Assembly (NCBI GenBank): GCA_024641545.1
Contig: JAHECW010000039.1
Location: 1 to 35,117, forward strand
Source: Acidobacteriota bacterium
GTDB taxonomy: Bacteria; Acidobacteriota; Thermoanaerobaculia; Thermoanaerobaculales; Sulfomarinibacteraceae
Direction of reading: 5' to 3'
Length of the DNA stretch: 35,117 nt
In this document: one piece after another, positions 18,323 through 26,826 of the stretch
Layout of the letters: each line of letters begins with the position of its first letter
Position numbering within the stretch: the first letter of the stretch is position 1
Position numbers and translations under genes: made by a program
The notes under the pieces: generated by a model
Database searches by the model: none
The model's input: only the letters and a program-made list of their open reading frames with translations
Told to the model about the DNA's origin: nothing

Positions 18323-21163
18323 ATGTCAGCCGAGAAGAAGAAAGACCGTTACCGCGAGACCCTGCAGCTGCCGAAGACCGCATTCAGCATGCGTGCCGGG
18401 CTTCTCGACAAGGAACCCCGCTTTCAGCGGCGCTGGGAAGCCATCGACCTCTACCGCCGGCAGCAGGAACAGCCGCACCCGGCCGGGGCCTTCGTCTTCC
18501 ACGACGGACCGCCGTACGCCAACGGCAACATCCACATGGGCCACCTGATCAACAAGATCCTCAAGGACCTGGTGGTGCGGAGCCGGCAGATGGCGGGGCA
18601 CGAGGTCCAGTTCGTGCCCGGCTGGGACTGCCACGGCCTGCCCATCGAGCACAAGGTCATGAAGGAGCTCGGTGCCCGGGCCGCGGAGCTCGGGACCATG
18701 GAGATCCGGCACCGCTGCCGCGACTACGCCGCCGGTTTTCAGAAGGTCCAGGCCGAGCAGATGATCCGGCTCGGCACCACCGGCGACTACGAGCACCCGT
18801 ACATGACCATGCTCCCCGCTTACGAAGGTGCGGTCCTGGAGGTCTTTGCAGCGCTCGTCAAACAGGGGCTCGTCTACCGCGATCTCAAACCGGTCCACTG
18901 GTCCATCGAGAACCGCACCGCTCTGGCCGAGGCCGAGCTCGAGTACCACGACCGCCGGGACACCTCGGTCTTCGTCTTCTTCGAGATCGACGACCCCGCG
19001 GTTCTTCCCGGATCGTTGGCCGCACCGGCCGGCGAGCGCGTCGATCTCATGATCTGGACGACCACGCCGTGGACGCTTCCCGCGAACCTGGCGGTGGCGG
19101 TGGGGCCGGTGGCCGAATACGGGCTCTATCGGGTCCGGCAGGGCGGCCCCGTTCGCCTGACGGTGGTGGCGATCGATCTGGCGGCGAAGGTGCTCGGTGA
19201 GGACGCCGAGCTCCTCGGCCGGTGCCGCGGCGCCGAGCTTGCCGATACCGGCGTGCGCTATCGCCATCCCTTCATCGAGCGCGTGTCTCCGGTGTTGCCG
19301 GCGGACTACGTCACCCTGGAAGACGGCACCGGGCTCGTCCACACCGCCCCCGGTCACGGCCAGGAAGACTACGAGACCGGTCTCAGAGCGGGCCTCGAGA
19401 TCTACTGTCCGGTGCTCGAGGACGGGACGTTTGACGAGACCGCCCCCGAGTGGCTCCAGGGCCTCGATGTCTGGAGCGCCAACCCCGTGGTGGTCGCGAC
19501 CCTCGAGAGCTCCGGCCACCTCTACCGGCAGCACACCATCCTGCACAGCTACCCGCACGACTGGCGATCCAAGACCCCGACCATCTTCCGCGCCACCGAG
19601 CAGTGGTTCGTCGGCGTCGACCGGCCCTTCGGCGACGAAGCGACGAGTCTTCGCGAGCGCGCCCTGGACGCGGCGGGAAACCACATCACCTTCGTGCCCG
19701 AGTGGGGTCAGAAACGGTTTGCCGGGATGCTCGAGACCCGGCCCGACTGGTGCATCTCGCGCCAGCGCTCCTGGGGCCTGCCGATCCCCGCCTTTCTCTC
19801 CGACCGCGGTCCGGTGCTCACCGAGGCGACGGTCCGCGCTGTCGCGCTCTTCGTCCGCGCCAACGGCTCCGACGCCTGGTTCACCGAAGATCCGCAGACC
19901 ATCCTCGCAGACTACGATCCGGCGGTCGACGAGGCGGCGCCCGAGTGGCTGCGCCGGGCGGGTCGTGACGGCATCGCCGATCTCGCCAAGGGCAACGACA
20001 TCTTCGATGTCTGGTTCGAGTCGGGTTCGTCGTGGAACGCCGTCATGCGCGAACGCGGGATCGGCTACCCGTGCGATCTCTATCTCGAGGGCTCCGACCA
20101 GCACCGCGGCTGGTTTCAGCTGTCCTTGTTGCCGGCGTTGGGGATGACGGGCCGTTCGCCCTTTGAAACCGTGCTCACCCACGGCTTCATGGTCACCGCC
20201 GAGGGCGAGAAGATGTCCAAGAGTCTGGGCAACGCCATCGATGTCGAGGACCTGCTCAAGGAGCACGGCGCCGACATCTGCCGCTGGTGGACCGCCTCGC
20301 TCAACTACACCCACGACATGAAGGTCGACTGGGAGTTCTTCCGGGTCGCCTCGGACGAGTACCGCAAGGTGCGCAACACCCTGCGGTTCATGATCGGCAA
20401 TCTGTCGGACTTCGATCCCGAGAAGGACCGGGTCGAGCTCACCGAAGACGATCGGACGAGCCTCGACTGGTGGGCCCACGCCAAGCTCGCCGAACTCACC
20501 CGGAAGGTCCACGCGGGTTATGAGAACTACCAGTTCAAGCGGGTCGTCGAGGCGATCTTCGAGTACTGCAACGACACCATGAGCTCGGTCTTCATGGCCG
20601 CGGTCAAGGACCGGCTGTACTGCGACCCGGTGGCGAGCCGGCGACGGCGGCTGACCCAGACCGTGCTCTGGGACGCCGCGACCTCGTTGATCCGGATGGT
20701 GGCGCCGGTGCTCGTCCACACCGCCGACGAGGCCTGGTTGGCGCTCCACGGCCTCGAGGAGGATGCGGCTGACTGCGTCCACGTCGAAGCGCTGCCGGAC
20801 GCGTTTGACTCCGAGATGGGAGCGGGCTGGCCGGCGGTGATGGAACTCCGCGCCCTTGTCCTCAAGAGCCTCGAGGATGCCAAGGAGGCCCAGGGAATCA
20901 AGAACACCCTCGATGCCGGGATCGAAGCAACGCTGCCGGCGGACGCGGCTGCGGTTATCGAACCCTTCATGGCGGAACTCGCCGATCTCTTCGGGGTCAG
21001 CCGCTTCTCGATGGTCGCGGCGGCCGAATCGCAGGTGAGGATCGTCGATCTCCGCGCCGAGCCCCGCTGCGAGCGGTCGTGGAAGAGAGACGGCACCGTC
21101 AGGGAGCGCTCGGACGGTGGGATGCTCTCCGATCGCGATGCGGCGGCGGTCGGCGTGTCGTGA
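18323..21163 (+). CDS. ileS: Isoleucine--tRNA ligase
   Basis: [63 protein letters not shown]; degenerate C-terminal zinc-finger remnant. Confidence 0.96.
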   Translation: MSAEKKKDRYRETLQLPKTAFSMRAGLLDKEPRFQRRWEAIDLYRRQQEQPHPAGAFVFHDGPPYANGNIHMGHLINKILKDLVVRSRQMAGHEVQFVPGWDCHGLPIEHKVMKELGARAAELGTMEIRHRCRDYAAGFQKVQAEQMIRLGTTGDYEHPYMTMLPAYEGAVLEVFAALVKQGLVYRDLKPVHWSIENRTALAEAELEYHDRRDTSVFVFFEIDDPAVLPGSLAAPAGERVDLMIWTTTPWTLPANLAVAVGPVAEYGLYRVRQGGPVRLTVVAIDLAAKVLGEDAELLGRCRGAELADTGVRYRHPFIERVSPVLPADYVTLEDGTGLVHTAPGHGQEDYETGLRAGLEIYCPVLEDGTFDETAPEWLQGLDVWSANPVVVATLESSGHLYRQHTILHSYPHDWRSKTPTIFRATEQWFVGVDRPFGDEATSLRERALDAAGNHITFVPEWGQKRFAGMLETRPDWCISRQRSWGLPIPAFLSDRGPVLTEATVRAVALFVRANGSDAWFTEDPQTILADYDPAVDEAAPEWLRRAGRDGIADLAKGNDIFDVWFESGSSWNAVMRERGIGYPCDLYLEGSDQHRGWFQLSLLPALGMTGRSPFETVLTHGFMVTAEGEKMSKSLGNAIDVEDLLKEHGADICRWWTASLNYTHDMKVDWEFFRVASDEYRKVRNTLRFMIGNLSDFDPEKDRVELTEDDRTSLDWWAHAKLAELTRKVHAGYENYQFKRVVEAIFEYCNDTMSSVFMAAVKDRLYCDPVASRRRRLTQTVLWDAATSLIRMVAPVLVHTADEAWLALHGLEEDAADCVHVEALPDAFDSEMGAGWPAVMELRALVLKSLEDAKEAQGIKNTLDAGIEATLPADAAAVIEPFMAELADLFGVSRFSMVAAAESQVRIVDLRAEPRCERSWKRDGTVRERSDGGMLSDRDAAAVGVS

Positions 21164-21405
21164 GCCTCTTCTGGCGGATCGTCGCGTATCCGATCCGTCT
21201 CTACAAGCGGTTCATCTCGCCCTTCATGCCGCCGGCGTGCCGGTTCGAGCCGACCTGTTCGGTCTACGCCGCCGAGGCCATCGAGACCCACGGGCTCTAC
21301 GGCGTCTGGCTCGCCGTCGTGCGGGTCTTCAAGTGTCATCCCTTCCATCCGGGGGGCTATGACCCCGTACCTCCCGGAAAAACTGGAGCGGAGCCGGAGG
21401 AGTGA
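21160..21405 (+). CDS. yidD: Membrane protein insertion efficiency factor YidD
   Basis: GTG start overlapping the ileS stop (GTGA): [71 protein letters not shown]. Confidence 0.95.
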   Translation: MSLFWRIVAYPIRLYKRFISPFMPPACRFEPTCSVYAAEAIETHGLYGVWLAVVRVFKCHPFHPGGYDPVPPGKTGAEPEE

Positions 21406-21551
21406 TCGTCGCCGACCCGAACACGGCGAGGAGCGAGTGCCCGCTCTTGCGATGATCGGCGAGACTCTGAGATAATCTCGTCGGTCATGGATGGGTAGTG
21501 GCGTCTTTCTCGTAGAGATTCGGTGTTTGGAGAAGGAAGAGGGAGGATCTG

Positions 21552-22289
21552 ATGAAACGTCTGATGTTGATTGTAGTGATGATAACCGCCGTGGGTGTTG
21601 CGAGCGCAGGTGTCGTCGGGAAGGACGGCAGCACTCTGCCCAACAACCCGAACCCCGTCGCCAACATTGAGAGCCCGCTGCAGGCCGCTTGGGAGTGGAG
21701 CACTGCGGGTTCCATGGATTTTGTCCCCACGCTGGGCGGCAGTTCGGATGGTTGGGGCACCCACTTCCTGGCGACGACGGTGAACACCAGCGGCCAGGAC
21801 ATGCGGATTCTCGAGTTCGGTTGGCCGTGCGGCGGCACCATCGCCGGTGAATGGTTGGTGTGGCTCGGCGCCTCGATGCCTCCCAACTACTCGAACCCCG
21901 ATTTTTCGGGGCCCTTCACGGCGACCAGCCCCGACCCCACAACACTTCCTCCGACCATCTACACCTACGTCGACGTGAGCGGTGCGAACGTCGTGGTTCC
22001 GGCCGGTGAGACCGTCTGGTTTGCCTATGTGAACCCGGGTATCGGCGGCCAGGTCGCCTTCAACGGTGTGGATACCTGGTCATGGTACGGCGGTGTCTGG
22101 GATCCCGATCAGGCTTGGGGCCGCACCGCGGTGATGCAGCTCAGAGCCGATCCCGCGGCGCAGCCGACGCCGACCCCGGGGCCCGGAGGAACCAACGCGC
22201 CGGTGCCGACCCTGTCGCCGATCGGCCTTGTCGCGCTGATTTTGGTGCTGGCCGGGATCGGCGCTGCAATCTTGATGCGCCGCCGCTAG
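21552..22289 (+). CDS. Secreted protein with VPTL-CTERM (IPTL-CTERM-like) sorting signal
   Basis: Signal peptide MKRLMLIVVMITAVGVASAG; C-terminus APVPTLSPIGLVALILVLAGIGAAILMRRR (motif, TM helix, basic tail). Confidence 0.8.
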   Translation: MKRLMLIVVMITAVGVASAGVVGKDGSTLPNNPNPVANIESPLQAAWEWSTAGSMDFVPTLGGSSDGWGTHFLATTVNTSGQDMRILEFGWPCGGTIAGEWLVWLGASMPPNYSNPDFSGPFTATSPDPTTLPPTIYTYVDVSGANVVVPAGETVWFAYVNPGIGGQVAFNGVDTWSWYGGVWDPDQAWGRTAVMQLRADPAAQPTPTPGPGGTNAPVPTLSPIGLVALILVLAGIGAAILMRRR

Positions 22290-22310
22290 TAGATGATTTG
22301 ACCAGAGCAG

Positions 22311-22342
22311 GGTCGGTCCCGCGCGCGGGACCGACCTTTTTT
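22311..22342 (+). terminator. Rho-independent terminator
   Basis: Perfect palindrome GGTCGGTCCCGCGCGCGGGACCGACC followed by TTTTTT, 22 nt after the stop codon. Confidence 0.92.
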
Positions 22343-22410
22343 CTTTGCGTTGAGAAACGGCAGGTCTGATGGAGTCCCTGAGGTAGGGTTTTCCGGTCAC
22401 CCAAGCTGTG

Positions 22411-23253
22411 CTAGTGCGCCTCCAACCACGTCTCCATCTTGTCGAAGACCCTGCGCCGCTCGAGGATCGGCTCGTTGAAGAGCTCGTGGTAGTAGCCCTT
22501 CCACTCGATGTATTCGACGAGGTCGGCGGGCGCCGATGCGACCCAGTTCCGGGTCGTGTCGGGATCCACGAGCCGATCCTCGCCGGCCTGCATGACGAGC
22601 GCGGGAATCGTCATCAACGGCGCCTCGGCGAGGGCGGTGCGCTGGGCGGCCATGACCGACGTGGCCCAACGCGCCGAGACCTGGTTGCTGACCAGCGGAT
22701 CGGCGACATAGTCCTTCGCGACCTCGGGGTCCCGGCTGAGATAGGCCGGGTTGGCGACCTGGGAGAACATCATCTTCGGGGTGATGCGTGAGATGAACTT
22801 CGATGCTCCCATGACGACGGGTGACGGTTTGGAATCGGGGTGGATGCCGAGAAACGGCGACGAGACCACGACTCCGTCGAGATTGTCGGGGCTGGTCTCG
22901 GCGTAGAGCAGGGAGAGGAGTCCCCCCTGGGAGTGGCCGACGAGAAAGATCTTTTTCCGCGGGTGGCGGATTCTGACCAGACGGTGGGCTTCGGCGAGGT
23001 CCGAGAGGTAGTCGTCGAAACCGTCGACGTGAACTCGCGGTCCGGGGCTCTTGCCGTGGCCGCGATAGTCGAAGCCGAAACACGTCCATCCCCGGGCGAC
23101 GAAGTGCCGGACCGGGTTCAGATACCGCCCCGAATGCTCCGCCAACCCGTGAACGAAGAGCAGGACACCCTCAGGTTCGCCGGGCGGCTGCCACGACTGC
23201 CAGTAGAGGGCGAGTCCGTCATCGGTTGTGAGGGCGCCTTCCTCGTGGTTCAT
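22411..23253 (-). CDS. Alpha/beta hydrolase (monoacylglycerol lipase / lysophospholipase-like)
   Basis: VLLFVHGLAEHSGRYLNPVRHF, GFDYRGHGKSPGPR, FLVGHSQGGLLSLLYA nucleophile elbow. Confidence 0.87.
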   Translation of the reverse strand: MNHEEGALTTDDGLALYWQSWQPPGEPEGVLLFVHGLAEHSGRYLNPVRHFVARGWTCFGFDYRGHGKSPGPRVHVDGFDDYLSDLAEAHRLVRIRHPRKKIFLVGHSQGGLLSLLYAETSPDNLDGVVVSSPFLGIHPDSKPSPVVMGASKFISRITPKMMFSQVANPAYLSRDPEVAKDYVADPLVSNQVSARWATSVMAAQRTALAEAPLMTIPALVMQAGEDRLVDPDTTRNWVASAPADLVEYIEWKGYYHELFNEPILERRRVFDKMETWLEAH

Positions 23254-23389
23254 TGCAGCGTGTCTCCCCTGGGTACGATTCTATCCAAGTCTCGGCGGAA
23301 ATTGAGAGATTTGGCCACCGGTCGATGCCGGACTGGTGGAGCCGTCGCGGATCGAGGCCGGAAGTTCCTCGAGAAACCGGGCTCCGGCC

Positions 23390-24880
23390 TCAGCCCGCGG
23401 ACAGAACCTGCCGCACCGCCCGTTGCCAGCCCCCGTAGAGTTCGTCACGACGGTCGTCGTCCATGACCGGTTCGAACAGCCGCTCCCGCCGCCAGGACCG
23501 TTCCAGCTCCTGCGGGTCGCTCCAGAATCCGACCCCGAGCCCGGCCAGGAAGGCGGCGCCGGCGGCGGTGGTCTCCACCAGGTTGGGACGGACCACGGGG
23601 ATCCCGAGAATGTCGGCCTGGAACTGCATGAGGACGTTGTTGGCGGCGGCGCCGCCGTCGACCCTGAGCTCGCTGATCTCGATGCCCGACTCACGGTTCA
23701 TGATGTCGACGACGTCGCGGGTCTGGTAGGCGATGCTGTCGAGGGTGGCGCGGATGATCTGGTCACGGCCGCTGCCCCGGGTCAGACCGACGACGGCGCC
23801 CCTGGCGTGCATGTCCCAGTGCGGCGCGCCGAGACCGGCGAAGGCGGGGACGACGTAGACGCCCATGGTGTCGGTGACCCGCTCTCCGATGGTCTCGGTT
23901 TCGGCCGCTGTTTCAATCAAACCCATCTCGTCGCGCAGCCACTGGACCGCCGCGCCGGTGGTGAAGATCGAGCCCTCGAGAGCGTAGGCGGGAGAGCCGT
24001 TCTCGTCGCAGCAGACCGTGGTCACCAGACCGCCGTCGGACAGCGTCGCCCGATCGCCGGTGTGGAGCACGACGAAGCTGCCGGTGCCGTAGGTCGCCTT
24101 GACCATCCCCGGACGCCAGCACGCCTGGCCGTAGAGCGCGGCCTGCTGGTCGCCGGCGATGCCCGCGACCGGGATTCCGGCCGGGATGGAGCCGAGCGCC
24201 CGGGTGGTCCCGAAGATCCCCGAGCTCGGTCGGATCTTCGGCAACATCAGACGGGGAACTTCGAAGAGCTCGAGCAGATCGGACGCCCAGCGCCGGCGGT
24301 GGATGTCGTAGAGCAGGGTGCGCGAGGCGTTGGTCGGATCGGTGGCGTGGACCTCGCCGCCGGTGAGCTTCCACAGCAGCCAGGTGTCGATGGTGCCGAA
24401 GAGAAGATCGCCCGATTCGGCGAGGGCCTGGCCGTCGGGCACCCGGTCGAGGATCCAGCGGATCTTCGACGCCGAGAAGTAGGCGTCGAGGACGAGCCCG
24501 GTGCGCTCGTGGATCCACTTCTCGTGACCGCCGGCGCGCAGGCGATCGCAGATCTCGGCGGTCTGCCGGCTCTGCCAGACGACGGCGCGGTGGACTGGGC
24601 GGCCGCTCCTCCGGTCCCAGATGACTGTGGTCTCGCGCTGGTTGGTGATGCCGATCGCCGCGAGATCGGTGCCGGCGACATCCGAGGCCTCGATCGCGCG
24701 CTCGGCGACCTCGAGCGAGACCCGCCAGATCTCGTCGGCGTCGTGCTCGACCCAGCCCGGTTTCGGGTAGTACTGGGTGAACTCGGAGTAGGCCCTGCCG
24801 AGCACTGAGCAGTCGCGGCCGATGACCAACGCGGTGGTGCCGGTGGTTCCCTGGTCGATGGCAAGCACGGCTCGCGGCAT
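23390..24880 (-). CDS. glpK: Glycerol kinase
   Basis: MPRAVLAIDQGTTGTTALVIGRD..., KIRWILDRVP, FGTIDTWLLWKLTGG, GIAGDQQAALYGQACWRPGMVKATYGTGSF. Confidence 0.95.
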   Translation of the reverse strand: MPRAVLAIDQGTTGTTALVIGRDCSVLGRAYSEFTQYYPKPGWVEHDADEIWRVSLEVAERAIEASDVAGTDLAAIGITNQRETTVIWDRRSGRPVHRAVVWQSRQTAEICDRLRAGGHEKWIHERTGLVLDAYFSASKIRWILDRVPDGQALAESGDLLFGTIDTWLLWKLTGGEVHATDPTNASRTLLYDIHRRRWASDLLELFEVPRLMLPKIRPSSGIFGTTRALGSIPAGIPVAGIAGDQQAALYGQACWRPGMVKATYGTGSFVVLHTGDRATLSDGGLVTTVCCDENGSPAYALEGSIFTTGAAVQWLRDEMGLIETAAETETIGERVTDTMGVYVVPAFAGLGAPHWDMHARGAVVGLTRGSGRDQIIRATLDSIAYQTRDVVDIMNRESGIEISELRVDGGAAANNVLMQFQADILGIPVVRPNLVETTAAGAAFLAGLGVGFWSDPQELERSWRRERLFEPVMDDDRRDELYGGWQRAVRQVLSAG

Positions 24881-24937
24881 GTCGCGTCTCCCCTCGGTCA
24901 TCGATTCTCGCCGAGATGAAGGGAAAGTCCAACCACC

Positions 24938-25130
24938 CGCGTCCGCGTCCGCGTCCGTGCCCGACTCCGCTCCCGCTACCGCTCCCGATCCCGATGTTCA
25001 GTGTCAGCGTCCGCGACAGCGTCCGAAACAGCGACAGCGTCCGGGACAGCGGCAGCAACCTTGTCCGGGACAGCGGCAGGGACCGCGACAGCGGCAGTGG
25101 CAGCGGCAGGCAGGGTCCGCGACCGGCGTC
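24938..25130. repeat. Degenerate hexamer/12-mer low-complexity array
   Basis: cgtccgcgtccgcgtccg...cagcgtccgcgacagcgtccgaaacagcgacagcgtccgggacagcggcag...; about 190 bp between glpK start and the 3' end of the transporter gene. Confidence 0.85.
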
Positions 25131-25148
25131 AGCTTCAACGGCGGTCGC

Positions 25149-26438
25149 TCAGTTCGAACGACCCCGCAGGCACTGCTGCCGCCGTCCGAGCCACAACCCG
25201 ACGCCCAACCAGGCTCCGGCGAGGGGAATCGCTGCGAAAGCGATCCCGGTCATCCCGAGACCGAGCCAACCCATGGCGGCGTAGGACCAGGCGCCGACCT
25301 GGTCGCCGGCGCGGTAGACGAAGGTGTCGACGAAGTTCTTGGCCTTGTACTTGGTCTCGCGCGGCAGCACGGTGTAGAGCATCTCGCGGCAGGGGCGGGC
25401 GATGGCGTAGTTCGAGGCGCGGCGGATGATCTGGAAGGCCGCGATGACACCCAGGGTCGGCGCCAACCCGAGCCCGAAGAAGCCGACGACCGAGATCAGC
25501 GGCAGCCAGGCCAGGGACATGGCGATACCGATGAAGCGGACGATCCGGCCGGTGAGGAAGATCTGGGTGACGATGGTGAGGATGTTGACCGCGAGATCGA
25601 GCCTGGCGAAGAACACGGTTCGGGCCGCGCTGTCGGCAAAGACCTCGGCGACGATCTCGGCCTGCTCGAAGTAGAGGAAGGTCGACGTCACCGTGTAGAG
25701 CGACATGTAGGCGACGATCCCGAGCAGGTAGGGCGAGCGGAACACCGCGGCGATGCCGGCCATGACGCCGCCGCCGATGACTTCGTTGCCGGCGGAATTG
25801 TTGTCGCCGGCCGCCGCCGGTGAGAGATCGGAGCTGCCGCCGCGGAGCAGGCTCAGCGCGACGATCACCGCGACTTCGATCATCGCGATGGAGGCCAGGA
25901 GGAGAAAACGCGGCGCGATGTGGGTTGCCAGGCTGGCGGTGACGGCCGATCCGACGATGGCGCCGGCGCTGCCGCCGACGGCGATGAAGCCGAAGATGCG
26001 CGCCCCCTGGCCGGGCTTGAAGAGGTCCGCCATTACCGACCAGAAGATCGAGACGACAAAGAGGTTGAAGACCGAGGTCCAGATGTAGAAGACCCGCCCC
26101 ACCCAGACGGTCTGGGTTTCGTTGACGGTGCTGAGCAGGACGAGGAAAACCAGCATGCAGGCGGCGAAGAGGGTGTAGCTCAGCGGGATGAAACGGCGGC
26201 GCGGGAGGCGGGAGACCATGGCGGTGTAGATCGGGTGGGCGAGCAGCATTCCGACGAGGGTGCCGGTGAAGAGCCACGGCAGGTTGCGGATTCCGCCGGC
26301 GATCCCCATCTCGTCGCGCAGCGGCCGGATGATGAAGTAGCTCGCCATGACGAGAAAGAAGTAGAGCGCGGACAGGAGCATCGGACGGACCTCGTCGGCC
26401 TCGACCGCGACAATTCGTTGGAGCACTTTGTTCAGCAT
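25149..26438 (-). CDS. MFS / NTP-NDP-exchange (Tlc-like) family transporter
   Basis: Many predicted TM helices; MASYFIIRPLRDEMGIAGGIRNLPWLFTGTLVGMLLAHPIYTAMVSRLPRRRFIPLSY, VSIFWSVMADLFKPGQGARIFGFIAVGGSAGAIVGSAVT. Confidence 0.7.
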   Translation of the reverse strand: MLNKVLQRIVAVEADEVRPMLLSALYFFLVMASYFIIRPLRDEMGIAGGIRNLPWLFTGTLVGMLLAHPIYTAMVSRLPRRRFIPLSYTLFAACMLVFLVLLSTVNETQTVWVGRVFYIWTSVFNLFVVSIFWSVMADLFKPGQGARIFGFIAVGGSAGAIVGSAVTASLATHIAPRFLLLASIAMIEVAVIVALSLLRGGSSDLSPAAAGDNNSAGNEVIGGGVMAGIAAVFRSPYLLGIVAYMSLYTVTSTFLYFEQAEIVAEVFADSAARTVFFARLDLAVNILTIVTQIFLTGRIVRFIGIAMSLAWLPLISVVGFFGLGLAPTLGVIAAFQIIRRASNYAIARPCREMLYTVLPRETKYKAKNFVDTFVYRAGDQVGAWSYAAMGWLGLGMTGIAFAAIPLAGAWLGVGLWLGRRQQCLRGRSN

Positions 26439-26574
26439 TCTCGTACGTCAACCTGTGTTGGGGCGCGTCGATTCCGGGGTGCTCCGGGGCTCCAGGCTGA
26501 AGCCAGACACTCATTCCGCCCAACCCGGGCGGCCTGAGGTGCCGATGAGTACGAGATGAGAACGCTCGGCGGCG

Positions 26575-26622
26575 GTGCCTGGCTCCAATTTTGTTCGCCG
26601 CGAACAAAGTTGCGTGCCTGGC
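26575..26622. repeat. REP-like element: direct repeats GTGCCTGGC flanking a perfect inverted repeat
   Basis: GTGCCTGGC at 26575-26583 and 26614-26622; TTTGTTCGC (26590-26598) C GCGAACAAA (26600-26608). Confidence 0.75.
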
Positions 26623-26691
26623 ATCCGCACGGGAAACAAGATGAGAGCATCATGTACGGGAACGCGTTCCGGGAAGCGCGACACCAAACCT

Positions 26692-26821
26692 GATTCTCCC
26701 ATCGTTGGTGGCCGAGGGAGCCACCTTTAGCATTGTTCGGCATCGAGGTTGGGCCGACGAAGAGACGATACGAATCCGAACAATGCAAAAGATGGCACCC
26801 CGTTCGATGCCGGAAACGCGT
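26692..26821. repeat. Dispersed hairpin element, copy A
   Basis: ctcccatcgttGGTGGCCGAgGGAGCCACCTTTAGCATTGTTCGG...CCGAACAATGCAAAAGATGGCACCCCGTTCGAtGCCGGAA; near-identical arms at 31446-31565. Confidence 0.9.
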
Positions 26822-26826
26822 TCCGT

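Noticed and set aside
18326-20782. 818-aa minus-strand ORF antisense to ileS
   Set aside because: Fully overlaps a definite ileS; composition is typical of antisense GC-rich reading frames, with no recognisable domain.
24916-25429. Ser/Arg/Asp- or Ala/Thr-rich ORFs across the hexamer array
   Set aside because: Repeat-driven translation in multiple frames; overlaps the 3' end of the transporter gene, no coding signature.
26432-26788. Small ORFs sharing PNNAKGGSxGHxRWExQ (also 31383..31676)
   Set aside because: The shared peptide is simply the reverse translation of the repeated hairpin element; no RBS or independent coding support, and flanking residues do not match.
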